The notes below the pieces were generated by a model. That model searched no databases and was not told the DNA's origin. It was given only the letters and a program-made list of their open reading frames with translations. 64,000 nt of DNA, from contig DEJJ01000025.1 in the NCBI GenBank assembly GCA_002353285.1, positions 6,262-70,261 of the forward strand, given 5' to 3'. The stretch is from Porphyromonadaceae bacterium UBA2751 (lineage in GTDB: Bacteria > Bacteroidota > Bacteroidia > Bacteroidales > Muribaculaceae). This document shows positions 1 to 8,468 of this stretch, in pieces. A program made the position numbers and the translations under genes. Within the stretch, counting starts at the first letter, position 1; the number at the start of each line of letters is the position of its first letter.

Positions 1-2
1 AA

Positions 3-476
3 CCGCTGGAATTCAAGAGCTTTGAGGTGGTGCAAACAGGACTTGACTCGCAGAATCCCGATTTCATCTATCGCTCGCAATATTCCCTTGATGGACTTGT
101 GAAAAAAGCCGGTAACAACTTGGTGCTTAGCGTGGGCAAGCTCCTGGGCTCTCAATTGGCACTGGAGGGACGTGACAGGGTGCGTGACTGCGACGTTTAC
201 CGCTCGGCTCCCAACCAGTTGCTATGGGACATCACGGTTGAGATTCCCAGCGGCTACAGTATCTCGCAAGAGAACCTTGCCAAGCTGCAGCAGGCTGTAA
301 AGAACGAGGCGGGCGAGTTCACCGCAAGTGCCACTGTCGATGGCAACACACTGCACCTGCAAGCCACCAAGAGCTACTTCAAGGCTCACTACCCACTCGA
401 GCAGTGGCAAGAGTTGCTCAACATCATCGATGCTGCCAGCGACTACACCAATCGCCAAATCATCATCACCAAATAA
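3..476 (+). CDS. C-terminal part of a DUF3858/transglutaminase-type protein (5' end outside window)
   Basis: The reading frame is open to the left edge, so only the last 158 or so codons are present; the internal GTG at 27 is not a convincing start. The visible part is a beta-rich region with alternating strands and a C-terminal motif around 'YPLEQW', followed by a stretch rich in Asp, Ala and Asn. This resembles the C-terminal DUF3858-like domain that follows DUF3857 and a transglutaminase core in many Bacteroidetes secreted proteins. The catalytic part is not in the window, so the function is inferred from the tail only. It is followed 29 nt later by the LRR gene on the same strand. The family call is moderate; it could be another beta-sandwich tail. 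Confidence 0.55.
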   Translation, partial: PLEFKSFEVVQTGLDSQNPDFIYRSQYSLDGLVKKAGNNLVLSVGKLLGSQLALEGRDRVRDCDVYRSAPNQLLWDITVEIPSGYSISQENLAKLQQAVKNEAGEFTASATVDGNTLHLQATKSYFKAHYPLEQWQELLNIIDAASDYTNRQIIITK

Positions 477-505
477 GAATAACCACCTAAAACATCAGTA
501 ACAAT

Positions 506-2557
506 ATGAAAACTACACTCCACACAATCACTCGGCTAGTACTCATGATCGCCTTGCTGCTGGCAGTCGCTTTGTCGGCCAGCGCATACGATTTTATGGT
601 TGATGGTATTGCCTATAATGTCAATAGCGACGGCACAACAGTAACAGTGGTTCAAGATAATCAATATCATCCCACCTATAGTGGCGACATCATTGTTCCC
701 GATGTGGTGAGCAATGATGGCAAAGATTATTCAGTGGTCGCAATAGGAGAGCGAGCGTTTATTCAATGCCGCAACTTGACCTCAATCACTATGCCTGAAA
801 CACTACGGTTGATAGATAAAGAAGCTTTCATGGAATGTAGCGGTTTAGTGACAATAGTTGTTCCCAGTTCAGTTGAAGAGCTTAATAGAGGGGCATTCCT
901 GGGTTGCACAAGTCTAGAGAGTGTTACACTTCCAGCATCGCTGGAGGACCTGAATAATTATCTGTTTTTTGGATGTACAGGACTGACAGCAATTCAATTA
1001 CCTTCTTCGTTGAAGCACATAAACTCAAGTGTGTTTGATGGTTGCGCAAACATTAAGGAGATGATAATACCCGACTCTGTAGAAAGCATTAACAACTATG
1101 CTTTTAGGAACTGCACTAGCTTGGAAGAAATAACAATAGGGGAATCCCTTAAGCACATATCTAAAGATGCTTTCGACACCAACTGCCCAAAATTAAAAAA
1201 GGTTAGATGGAATGTGATTGACTTTGACGAATTCCAAAGTAGAGATGATAACCCTTTTTATATCTTGAATTATTTTAGAAACAATATAACCTCGTTTGAG
1301 TTTGGCAATAAAGTAAGGCTCATCCCAAGTTATATTTGTAGCCAGTTTACTAATTTGGAGTCCATCAACTTGCCACCATCGGTAAGAAGTATAGGGGATG
1401 AGGCATTTGTCTTGTGTGGGGCAGTCACTTCGCTTCACATCCCACAGTGGGTCGAGACTATTGGTGATTACTCTTTTGCCCAGTGCGAGGCACTGACTTC
1501 TATTGTTTCCGACATTATAAACCCTCACTCGGTAACTTGTTCCGACAGTGCATTCGCCATGATCGACAAGACCACTTGCACTCTTTATGTCCCCAAAGGG
1601 ACTTTGGCAAGTTACCAATCGACTGCACCATGGAGTGAATTCTTGAATATAATAGAAATAGGAAATGGTGATGTGAATATGGACGGCGCAGTGACAAGTG
1701 CCGATGTGACAGAGCTTTATAACCATATATTAGGTCATAAAAACATTAATACAAATACTTATGACATTGATGATGATGGGGCAATAACCTCGTCGGATGT
1801 CACTGCTATTTATGAAATTTTGCTAAGCGGTGAAGTCGATAATGGTATTACTACTTATACTGTGAATGGCGTGACGTTTAATATGGTTAAAGTAAAGGGT
1901 GGTACATTCACAATGGGTTGTGATGAGGATGATGAAGAAGCTTCTGACTACGACAGACCCGCGCATCAGGTTACGTTGAGCGACTATTCTATCGGCCAAA
2001 CCGAAGTGACACAAGAATTGTGGAGGGCGGTGATGGGTATTACCTCAATGAGTTTTTTTCAAGATGACAAGCGCCCAGTCGAGAGTGTAAGTCATTATCA
2101 ATGTGAGCAGTTTGTTGACAAGCTGAATGAACTAACTGGGTTGAATTTCCGCTTGCCCACCGAGGCCGAATGGGAATATGCCGCATGTGGTGGCTCTAAA
2201 AGCAAAGGATACAAATTCAGTGGTAGTGACAATTTGGAAGCAGTTGCGTGGCATTATGGCAACAGTTATTTCCAAGATTTTACTAATCCTGATTTTGGCA
2301 CCCATGTTGTGGGGCTTAAAGTACCCAATGAACTCGGTCTGTATGATATGAGCGGTAATGTGTATGAATGGTGTGTTGATTTTGCCAACCATTATAAACC
2401 CGATCCACAGACCAACCCCGTGGGCAACGAATTCAGTAATAGCTTTATAATTCGTGGCGGAAGTTGGGATAGCACATCCACAAAATGTAGGGTCAAAATC
2501 CGCAATCATGAAGGCAATACTGGTGGCTGGTTGATAGGCTTGCGACTCGCACTCTAA
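506..2557 (+). CDS. Secreted BspA-type LRR protein with dockerin-like linker and FGE-sulfatase domain
   Basis: 683 aa. Residues 1-27 form a signal peptide ending in SASA. About residues 60-380 are BspA/LRR_5 repeats with the recurring pattern 'aF..C..L..i.lP.sv..I', typical of surface-exposed proteins of gut Bacteroidales and trichomonads. About residues 388-445 hold two calcium-loop-like segments (NGDVNMDGAVTSADV and DIDDDGAITSSDV) that match type I dockerin repeats. About residues 447-683 are a formylglycine-generating-enzyme (SUMF1) fold: MVKVKGGTFTMG, the TEVT and RLPTEAEWEYA motifs, YDMSGNVYEW and a final RGGSW...GLRL. Such FGE-fold domains in LRR proteins are usually structural or ligand-binding, so enzymatic activity is not implied. 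The three-part fusion is uncommon. Function is inferred as adhesion or glycan/protein binding at the cell surface. Confidence 0.85.
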   Translation: MKTTLHTITRLVLMIALLLAVALSASAYDFMVDGIAYNVNSDGTTVTVVQDNQYHPTYSGDIIVPDVVSNDGKDYSVVAIGERAFIQCRNLTSITMPETLRLIDKEAFMECSGLVTIVVPSSVEELNRGAFLGCTSLESVTLPASLEDLNNYLFFGCTGLTAIQLPSSLKHINSSVFDGCANIKEMIIPDSVESINNYAFRNCTSLEEITIGESLKHISKDAFDTNCPKLKKVRWNVIDFDEFQSRDDNPFYILNYFRNNITSFEFGNKVRLIPSYICSQFTNLESINLPPSVRSIGDEAFVLCGAVTSLHIPQWVETIGDYSFAQCEALTSIVSDIINPHSVTCSDSAFAMIDKTTCTLYVPKGTLASYQSTAPWSEFLNIIEIGNGDVNMDGAVTSADVTELYNHILGHKNINTNTYDIDDDGAITSSDVTAIYEILLSGEVDNGITTYTVNGVTFNMVKVKGGTFTMGCDEDDEEASDYDRPAHQVTLSDYSIGQTEVTQELWRAVMGITSMSFFQDDKRPVESVSHYQCEQFVDKLNELTGLNFRLPTEAEWEYAACGGSKSKGYKFSGSDNLEAVAWHYGNSYFQDFTNPDFGTHVVGLKVPNELGLYDMSGNVYEWCVDFANHYKPDPQTNPVGNEFSNSFIIRGGSWDSTSTKCRVKIRNHEGNTGGWLIGLRLAL

Positions 2558-2558
2558 T

Positions 2559-2645
2559 AAAAACAACAACACGCTATATCTGGGCCCTATCGACGACCCA
2601 GCACTGCTCGAAGTGAAATTTAGCAAAGTCGGCGAGCAAGAATGA
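2559..2645 (+). pseudogene. Short remnant of a protein-coding 3' end
   Basis: Directly after the stop of the LRR gene, in the +1 frame, about 24 codons read TLYLGPIDDPALLEVKFSKV and then GEQE before a stop at 2643-2645. The codons used match the surrounding genes and the peptide looks like real protein, but there is no start or upstream body. I read it as the leftover tail of a gene whose body was lost, perhaps when the ATPase segment arrived to its right. A chance open stretch remains possible. Confidence 0.35.
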
Positions 2646-2657
2646 GTTAGTAAGTGA

Positions 2658-2716
2658 CTTACAAGAACTATAATCTGCGGAAATGGGTGTTTTTTACTAT
2701 ATTTCCGCAGATTATA
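2658..2716. repeat. Palindromic repeat, left copy, overlapping the ATPase promoter
   Basis: Contains arms TATAATCTGCGGAAAT (2669-2684) and its exact complement (2701-2716) around a 16-nt T-rich spacer, preceded by CTTACAAGAAC. The same unit occurs at 4247-4305; the first 38 nt or so are identical between copies. This copy lies immediately upstream of the ATPase -7 box, so it would cover the -33 region and could act as an operator. Confidence 0.85.
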
Positions 2717-2728
2717 TATTTTTTTTAT

Positions 2729-2736
2729 TATCTTTG
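2729..2736 (+). promoter_or_regulatory. Bacteroidetes -7 box for the AAA ATPase
   Basis: TATCTTTG matches TAnnTTTG exactly and sits 27 nt before the ATG at 2763. No clean TTTG lies at the expected -33 position; that position is occupied by the right arm of the palindrome. Confidence 0.6.
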
Positions 2737-2762
2737 CCATTATAAATTAATTGGTAAATTTT

Positions 2763-4175
2763 ATGTTAATAGGAAGAAAGATAGAGCAGCAGCGGTTGAT
2801 TGATGCTTATGAGAGTGACTACTCGGAGTTTGTGGCTGTTTACGGTAGGCGACGTGTTGGCAAAACTTTTCTAATTAGGGAAACGTTTGATTACCATTTC
2901 ACATTTCAGCATGCTGGAGTTGCTAACCAGGGGATGCGTGAGCAATTGGCAGCATTTGCCGATTCGCTTGCCGATTGTGGGCTGACTGGTGCCAAAACAC
3001 CATCAACTTGGCTTGAGGCTTTTGCTTTGCTGAAAGAGCTAATAAGAAAAAGTGAAGATAAAAAGAAGGTGATTTTCATCGACGAGATGCCATGGATGGA
3101 CACACCCAAGGCTGGCTTTGTGGCAGCTCTCGAGCATTTCTGGAACAGTTGGGCCTCGGCGCGCAAGGATATTCTCTTGGTGGTGTGTGGGTCGGCGACG
3201 TCCTGGATAATAAAAAAGATATTCCGCAACCATGGTGGGCTTCACAATCGTGTTACAACACGCTTGCAATTAAACCCCTTCACACTTGCTGAGTGTGAAC
3301 AATATATTAAGAGCAGGCATTTAGTAATGTCGCGATATCAAATTGCTATAGGTTACATGGTCATGGGTGGTATACCATTTTACTGGTCGCAACTTAAGCG
3401 TAACTTGAGTTTGGATCAGAATGTTGACCGCTTATTCTTTGATGAGAACAGTGAGCTATACTATGAATACCGTGAACTATACGACTCGTTGTTTAAGAAC
3501 CCTGAGCCTTATAAGTTGGTGGTGGCATCGCTGGGAACAAAAAGCATGGGCATGACTCGAGAGGAGTTGATAAAAAGTACTGGACTTGATGATAATGGCA
3601 TGTTGACCAATATTTTAGAGGATTTGCAGTCGTGTGGGTTTATAAGGAAATATCAGGTTTTCAAGAAGAAAAACAATGCTGTGTTTCAACTCACCGATAA
3701 TTACACGCTATTTTATTATCATTTTATCGCTGCAGTGAATCGTCACGACAGCAGCAACTGGTCGCTATCGGTCAATACTCCGCAGCGTAATGCTTGGCAA
3801 GGCTTGGCTTTTGAGCAATTGTGCTTTGCCCACCTTCCTCAAATCAAGAAGTCACTTGGCATTAGTGGTGTGGCAACATCCACTTGTGCGTGGCGCAGCA
3901 AGGGTGATGGTGAGAGACATGGTGCCCAAATAGATATGCTCATCGATCGAGCCGATAATGTTATTAATGTATGCGAGATGAAATTCTCAACAAGGAAATA
4001 TGCACTTAATAGTAGCGACATGAAAAGTATTAATAATAAGGTTGCTTCATTTATTGAGTCCACCAAGGTTAAGAGTGCAGTGCATGTGACAATGATAACG
4101 ACCTATGGACTTGAAATGAATCAATATAGTGGTGAGATTCAGTCGGAAGTGACACTTGATAACTTGTTTGAATGA
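2763..4175 (+). CDS. AAA-family ATPase of the archaeal-ATPase/DUF234-like type
   Basis: 470 aa from the ATG at 2763, which I prefer to the TTG 12 nt upstream because family members begin with MxxGRxxE. Walker A is YGRRRVGKT at about residues 27-35, Walker B is VIFIDEMPW at about 100-108, and a sensor-like VVCGSATSW follows. A winged-helix-like part lies around residues 255-330 (tgLDDNGMLTNILEDLQSCGFI). The C-terminal part, with CAWRSKG, QIDMLIDR and NVCEMKFS, has the D...(E)xK spacing of a PD-(D/E)XK nuclease-like fold. Members are common, multi-copy and poorly characterised in Bacteroidales genomes. The gene sits between two copies of a palindromic repeat, which suggests a transferable unit. 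Biological role unknown. Confidence 0.85.
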   Translation: MLIGRKIEQQRLIDAYESDYSEFVAVYGRRRVGKTFLIRETFDYHFTFQHAGVANQGMREQLAAFADSLADCGLTGAKTPSTWLEAFALLKELIRKSEDKKKVIFIDEMPWMDTPKAGFVAALEHFWNSWASARKDILLVVCGSATSWIIKKIFRNHGGLHNRVTTRLQLNPFTLAECEQYIKSRHLVMSRYQIAIGYMVMGGIPFYWSQLKRNLSLDQNVDRLFFDENSELYYEYRELYDSLFKNPEPYKLVVASLGTKSMGMTREELIKSTGLDDNGMLTNILEDLQSCGFIRKYQVFKKKNNAVFQLTDNYTLFYYHFIAAVNRHDSSNWSLSVNTPQRNAWQGLAFEQLCFAHLPQIKKSLGISGVATSTCAWRSKGDGERHGAQIDMLIDRADNVINVCEMKFSTRKYALNSSDMKSINNKVASFIESTKVKSAVHVTMITTYGLEMNQYSGEIQSEVTLDNLFE

Positions 4176-4246
4176 GACTTGCCACATTTTAGTGCTATTA
4201 TTAAGATAGCCATGAGGCTAAAGCCTGAGGTGGTGATGCATAGTGG

Positions 4247-4305
4247 CTTACAAGAACTATAATCTGCGGAAATGGGTGTTTTTTGCCCCATTTCCGCAGA
4301 TTATA
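4247..4305. repeat. Palindromic repeat, right copy, downstream of the ATPase
   Basis: Arms TATAATCTGCGGAAATGGG (4258-4276) and its exact complement (4287-4305), 19 bp each, around a 10-nt loop. It is more perfect than the left copy, which lost pairing in the inner three positions. It lies between the convergent ATPase and slyD genes and could also terminate either transcript. Confidence 0.85.
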
Positions 4306-4328
4306 ATGTTTTGATAGTTAATCTTTTC

Positions 4329-4943
4329 TTAGTCCTTGCAGTGGCCCTTGCCGCAGCACTCGCCGTCATGCTCCTTGTTGCAGTCGTCGCCTTCACAGCC
4401 ACCGCCTTCACAGCCGCCGCAGTCGCCACCGCCGCAGCCGCCACAATGGTGTTGTTGAGGATTCTTCTCCTCGTCGGTGGCCTTACGCACGTTCACCACC
4501 TTGCCAGTGTACTTCACAGTCTCGCCAGCGAGCTGATGGTTGAAGTCGATGGTCACGGTGTCGTCGGTAATCTCCTTGACGATGCCTTCGATGCGCATGC
4601 CGTCGCCTGTCATCATGGGCACGAATGCTCCCTCATAGACGCGGTCGCTGTCGAACTCCCCGTCAATCACAAAGAGCGACTTGTCGAGCACCTGCACCAG
4701 CTCGGGGTTGCGCTCTCCAAAGGCCTCGATGGGCGAGAGGATGAAGTCGAACTCGTCGCCAGCTTTCAAGCCATCGAGGTGGCTGGTGAATGACTCGAGC
4801 ATGCCAGGCTCGTGACCGAAGACGAAGCGGTCGGGCTTTTCGGCCTTAAACTCATAAATCAGGGTGTCGCCGTCCTTGTCAACAAGGAAGATCTTATAGG
4901 CCAGCTCCACCATCATGCCTGTGCTGATAATTTCCATATTCAT
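4329..4943 (-). CDS. slyD: FKBP-type peptidyl-prolyl cis-trans isomerase SlyD
   Basis: 204 aa. Residues 1-70 and 120-155 form the split FKBP domain, with the chaperone 'insert in flap' (IF) domain between them (about 70-125, ELVQVLDKSLF...YEGAFVPM). It catalyses prolyl isomerisation and acts as a cytosolic chaperone. The last 40 residues are a metal-binding tail with about ten Cys, several His and many Gly (HHCGGCGGGDCGGCEGG), as in E. coli SlyD, where the tail delivers nickel; here it probably also binds Ni or Zn. It has its own promoter at 4966-4996 with a leader of about 17 nt. Convergent with the ATPase and divergent from the AraC gene. Confidence 0.93.
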   Translation of the reverse strand: MNMEIISTGMMVELAYKIFLVDKDGDTLIYEFKAEKPDRFVFGHEPGMLESFTSHLDGLKAGDEFDFILSPIEAFGERNPELVQVLDKSLFVIDGEFDSDRVYEGAFVPMMTGDGMRIEGIVKEITDDTVTIDFNHQLAGETVKYTGKVVNVRKATDEEKNPQQHHCGGCGGGDCGGCEGGGCEGDDCNKEHDGECCGKGHCKD

Positions 4944-4965
4944 TAATTGATTGTTGTTTCAAGCA

Positions 4966-4996
4966 CAAAAGTAGTGCTTTAAATGCCAATCGACAA
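4966..4996 (-). promoter_or_regulatory. slyD promoter
   Basis: On the minus strand: TTG (4996-4994), 20-nt spacer, TACTTTTG (4973-4966). It matches the Bacteroidetes consensus and predicts a start site near 4960. Confidence 0.65.
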
Positions 4997-5048
4997 GAAA
5001 AAATGTTACAATTGTGGGTAAAGAAAGAATATTTAACCAAAACGAGTG

Positions 5049-5078
5049 TTGTGGGTATTCAATAAGTGAGTAACTTTG
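5049..5078 (+). promoter_or_regulatory. Promoter of the AraC-family gene
   Basis: TTG at 5049, 19-nt spacer, TAACTTTG at 5071-5078. It predicts a leader of about 90 nt. Confidence 0.6.
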
Positions 5079-5173
5079 CACTCAAAATCGGTGGGAAGTT
5101 GGTTGCGCACATGAGCAACGTTTAATTCCCAATAATCTATCCTGTGGCTTGGGCCATAAATGTCCTTGTAAAG

Positions 5174-6073
5174 ATGAAAGAGACTGGAATTCAACAACTG
5201 AACCTCAACGATGTGCCTCACATCACCAGGCATGTGAAATACTTTGACGGTGAGATAGGTTTTGCCGACGACATACGGTCGGTGGTCACACTGGTGGATG
5301 CGTTCAAGGTTAACTTTGTGGCACTGATTTTTTGCACCAGTGGCAACCTTGCCATGAGTGTGAATGGAGTGCGCCATGATGTGCGTGCTAATGACGGGTT
5401 GCTGATTGACATGCAGAGCGTGGTGAGCGATATAAATTACGACAGCGACATGAGCTGCAAGATAATATGCATCTCGCTCGAGGGTGGCATCACGTTCATG
5501 ACGAAGAGCGTGTTTGAGGCTTTCTTGCATATTAGGCACAACCCTGTGGTTCATTTTTCTAATGATGAGATGGAGCTGATGAGCCGCTATTATGAGCTTG
5601 CTCGTTTCAAGATGGATCATCCTGAGGTGGGCTCCTCGAGCAGGGAGTCGATGCACACAATCTTGCGTTCTTATATTATCGACTTGATTGCTAATCTCAC
5701 GAGTCATTACGGCGAGGGGCATGACATGGTGATGATGCGTCAGGGCGACAAGATTTTCCACCGCTTTATCATGTTGCTGACGAAGAGCAATGGGATGCAG
5801 CGCAGTGTGCGAGATTATGCCGACGAGCTGTGTGTGTCGCCAAAGTACTTGACGAGCCTGTGCCGCAAGCATGAGAACAAGACGGCGAGTGAGCTGATAG
5901 CGTTGAGCACGATTGGTCAAATCAAGCAGATGCTGCTCTACAGCTCGCTGAGCATCAAGGAGATTGCGTTGCATCTTGGATTTGATAACTTGTCGTTCTT
6001 TGGCAAATATGTGAAGAAGCATTTGGGTCATTCGCCCAATAATTATCGCAAGTTGCACAACTACGGCAAGTGA
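5174..6073 (+). CDS. AraC-family transcriptional regulator
   Basis: 299 aa from the ATG at 5174; the GTG 30 nt earlier is less likely because the family in Bacteroidales starts close to the cupin-like N-terminus. Residues 1-160 are a poorly conserved sensor domain with a cupin-like beginning. Residues about 205-295 carry two helix-turn-helix units: VRDYADELCVSPKYLTSLCR and IKEIALHLGFDNLSFFGKYV, ending in GHSPNNYRK, the AraC signature. Ligand and targets cannot be read from the sequence. The nearest neighbours (slyD, carboxynorspermidine synthase) are separate transcription units, and a strong terminator follows. Confidence 0.9.
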   Translation: MKETGIQQLNLNDVPHITRHVKYFDGEIGFADDIRSVVTLVDAFKVNFVALIFCTSGNLAMSVNGVRHDVRANDGLLIDMQSVVSDINYDSDMSCKIICISLEGGITFMTKSVFEAFLHIRHNPVVHFSNDEMELMSRYYELARFKMDHPEVGSSSRESMHTILRSYIIDLIANLTSHYGEGHDMVMMRQGDKIFHRFIMLLTKSNGMQRSVRDYADELCVSPKYLTSLCRKHENKTASELIALSTIGQIKQMLLYSSLSIKEIALHLGFDNLSFFGKYVKKHLGHSPNNYRKLHNYGK

Positions 6074-6104
6074 TTAAATTATTAGTTGCCACAGTCTAAA
6101 AAGA

Positions 6105-6132
6105 AAAGGCACGCCAGCGCTGGCGTGCCTTT
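6105..6132. terminator. Bidirectional terminator between the AraC gene and the dehydrogenase
   Basis: A perfect 14+14 palindrome, AAAGGCACGCCAGC followed by its complement, with A-tract on the left and T-tract on the right. It serves both convergent genes. Confidence 0.85.
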
Positions 6133-6170
6133 CCTCATGGTTTTAAAATTAACTAAGTGACAAAAGGGCT

Positions 6171-7367
6171 TTATAGCTCGAGGTCGATGTTGAAAAGCTC
6201 ATTCCAGGGTAGTCCTTGCTTGTTGAGGACCTCGAGGAATGGGTCGGGGTCGAATTCCTCGACATTGTGTACACCTGGCTTGCGCCACAGCCCCTTGAGT
6301 AGCATCATGGCACCTGTCATGGCTGGCACACCGGTGGTGTAGCTCACGGCCTGCATGCCAGTTTCCTGGTAGGCGGCATGGTGGTCGCAGTTGTTGTAGA
6401 TGTAGTAGGTGAGTGGCTTGCCGTCGTTGCCAATGCCACTGATGCGGCACCCAATCGAGGTCTGTCCAGTGTAGTTCTCGCCCAGGTCTTGAGGGTTGGG
6501 GAGTACAGCCTTGAGGAATTGCAGTGGCACGATTTCCATGCCCTGATACATCACGGGGTCGATGCGTGCCATGCCTATGTCTTGAATCACTCTCAGGTGG
6601 GTGAGGTATTCCTCGCCAAAGGTCATCCAGAACCGGGCTCGCTTGATGGTGGGGAAGTTGATCACCAGCGACTCGAGCTCCTCGTGATACATCAGGTAGC
6701 TCTCGCGTGGTCCTATCTCGGGGTAGGTGAGTGGTTTGTGAATCTCGAGTGCTCCGGTTTGTATCCACTTGCCGTCTTGCCAGTAGCGTCCCTTCTGTGT
6801 GATCTCGCGGATGTTGATTTCGGGGTTGAAGTTGGTGGCGAAGGCCTTGCCATGGTTGCCAGCGTTGCAGTCCACGATGTCGAGGTAATGGATTTCCTTG
6901 AAGTGGTGCTTGGCAGCACGTGCTGTGTAGACACCGCTCACTCCTGGATCGAATCCGCATCCGAGGATGGCGGTGAGTCCTGCTTTTTCAAACCTGTCGC
7001 GGTAGGCCCATTGCCAGCTGTACTCGAAGTGTGCCTCGTCGCGTGGCTCATAGTTGGCAGTGTCGAGGTAGTGTACTCCACATTCCAGGCATGCGTCCAT
7101 GATGGTGAGGTCTTGGTAGGGTAGTGCTACGTTGATGACGAGTGTGGGTTTGTGCCGCTTGAACAAGGCCACGAGCTGCTCCACACTGTCGGCGTCGACC
7201 TCATCGGTGGTGATGTTAGGGGCTCCAATGGCTTGTGCCACTGCATCGCACTTGGCCTTGTGGCGTGATGCGATAACTATTTGGTTAAACACGTCGGGAT
7301 TTTTGGCGCATTTGTGTGCTACTACGGTTCCCACACCGCCGCAGCCAATGATTATTACTTTGTTCAT
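6171..7367 (-). CDS. Saccharopine dehydrogenase-family protein, probable carboxynorspermidine synthase
   Basis: 398 aa. An N-terminal Rossmann fold binds NAD(P) (IIIGCGGVGTVVAHKCA, residues 4-20); the saccharopine dehydrogenase C-terminal fold follows. Motifs include DTANYEP, GCGFDPGVSGVY and the internal NHGKAFATNFNPEINIRE stretch, as in carboxynorspermidine dehydrogenases. The enzyme would reductively condense aspartate semialdehyde with a diamine to make carboxy(nor)spermidine, the first step of the alternative spermidine route used by many Bacteroidetes. The decarboxylase partner (nspC type) is not in this window. Substrate preference (diaminopropane or putrescine) cannot be decided. Convergent with the AraC gene. 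Confidence 0.85.
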   Translation of the reverse strand: MNKVIIIGCGGVGTVVAHKCAKNPDVFNQIVIASRHKAKCDAVAQAIGAPNITTDEVDADSVEQLVALFKRHKPTLVINVALPYQDLTIMDACLECGVHYLDTANYEPRDEAHFEYSWQWAYRDRFEKAGLTAILGCGFDPGVSGVYTARAAKHHFKEIHYLDIVDCNAGNHGKAFATNFNPEINIREITQKGRYWQDGKWIQTGALEIHKPLTYPEIGPRESYLMYHEELESLVINFPTIKRARFWMTFGEEYLTHLRVIQDIGMARIDPVMYQGMEIVPLQFLKAVLPNPQDLGENYTGQTSIGCRISGIGNDGKPLTYYIYNNCDHHAAYQETGMQAVSYTTGVPAMTGAMMLLKGLWRKPGVHNVEEFDPDPFLEVLNKQGLPWNELFNIDLEL

Positions 7368-7377
7368 GTGGGATTGA

Positions 7378-7470
7378 GTTTTGAGTTATGAGTTTTTGAG
7401 TTATGAGTTGTGAGTTTTTGAGTTTTGAGTTTTTAATTCTGACTTCTTAAATCTGACTTCTGCCCTCTGC
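7378..7470. repeat. Degenerate short-word intergenic repeat
   Basis: Repeated variants of 'gagttatgagtttt' pass into 'ctgacttct' words. One of several such tracts in the window (also at 9225-9385, 22160-22250, 27715-27760, 30975-31070, 48680-48820 and 58140-58255). No coding potential. Confidence 0.7.
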
Positions 7471-7474
7471 CATG

Positions 7475-8449
7475 TCACTTCTTGCGGTCGATTATGTAGT
7501 GGAAGATTGCTTTGAGTGCTTGTGTGTTTTGGTTATCGCCATATTGGTCGAGTAGAGTCTCGGCCTTGCTGCACAGCTCTCGCATCTTGAGGTTGGCATA
7601 GTCGATGCCTCCGCATGCTTTGGCCCACTCGACGAGTTGTTCAATCTCGGCAGTGGAGTGTTGTCCCTTGGCGAGCAGCTGCATCATGTGTTGTCGCTTG
7701 GGGTTGTCGCGTTGTGAGAGTGCATAGATGAGTGGCAGTGTGACCTTGCCCTCGCGCAGGTCGTTGCCTGTGGGCTTGCCCACGACGGTGTCGTTGAAGT
7801 AGTCGAAAGTGTCGTCCTTGATTTGGAAGCACAGTCCCAGCAGTCGTGCATATTCCTTGATGGCGGCGAGTTGCTCGGGTTGTGCTCCGGCGGCGAGTGC
7901 TCCCACCTCGACACAGCTGGTGAAGAGTGATGCGGTCTTCTTGCCGATGATGTTGAAATAGGCGTCCTCGCTGATGGTGTGGTGTCGGGCTGTGTCGAAC
8001 TGGTCGATCTCGCCGAGTGAGAGGTCGGCGCCGAGTGAGGCGAGGACTTTGAGGATGTTGTTGTCGCCAGTGTTGACGGCGCACACGAGTGCTCGGCTCA
8101 CGAAGAAGTCGCCCACAAGCACTGCGACATGGTTGTCCCACACGCCGTTGATGGTGTCGACGCCTCGTCGTTGCTTGCTCTGGTCGATGACGTCGTCGTG
8201 GATGAGTGAGGCGTTGTGTAGCATCTCGATTGCTGCTCCTGCGGTGATGACTTGGTTGTTGATGCCGCCGAATAGCCTGCCGCTGAGCAGCACGAGGATG
8301 GGTCGCAGCTGCTTGCCTTTAGTCTTTAGGTAATTGGACACGATGGCGTTCATGAGGGGGTTGTCGCTGCGCAGGGTGTCGACGATGATGGTGTTGAGCT
8401 GTGTGAGCTCAGCATCGATTGATTGCCTGATTTGGTTGAGTGTTATCAT
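7475..8449 (-). CDS. ispB: Polyprenyl diphosphate synthase
   Basis: 324 aa, the usual length. A trans-prenyltransferase that adds C5 units from isopentenyl diphosphate to an allylic primer, most likely for the menaquinone side chain. The first aspartate-rich motif is LIHDDVIDQSKQRRG (about 83-97) and the second is IKDDTFDYF (about 207-215), with GKQLRP at the substrate-binding lysine/arginine. Product chain length cannot be read. It has a clear promoter at 8469-8500, with a second copy of the upstream half 67 nt further up. Confidence 0.93.
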   Translation of the reverse strand: MITLNQIRQSIDAELTQLNTIIVDTLRSDNPLMNAIVSNYLKTKGKQLRPILVLLSGRLFGGINNQVITAGAAIEMLHNASLIHDDVIDQSKQRRGVDTINGVWDNHVAVLVGDFFVSRALVCAVNTGDNNILKVLASLGADLSLGEIDQFDTARHHTISEDAYFNIIGKKTASLFTSCVEVGALAAGAQPEQLAAIKEYARLLGLCFQIKDDTFDYFNDTVVGKPTGNDLREGKVTLPLIYALSQRDNPKRQHMMQLLAKGQHSTAEIEQLVEWAKACGGIDYANLKMRELCSKAETLLDQYGDNQNTQALKAIFHYIIDRKK

Positions 8450-8468
8450 TATTGTTGACTTGGAGAAT

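Noticed and set aside
4272..4793. 173-aa frame on the plus strand opposite slyD
   Set aside because: Ala/Val-rich shadow of the slyD metal-binding tail.
5033..6058. Long minus-strand frame (341 aa) antisense to the AraC gene
   Set aside because: It mirrors the codon bias of the AraC gene, is His/Leu-rich and has no protein-like motif.
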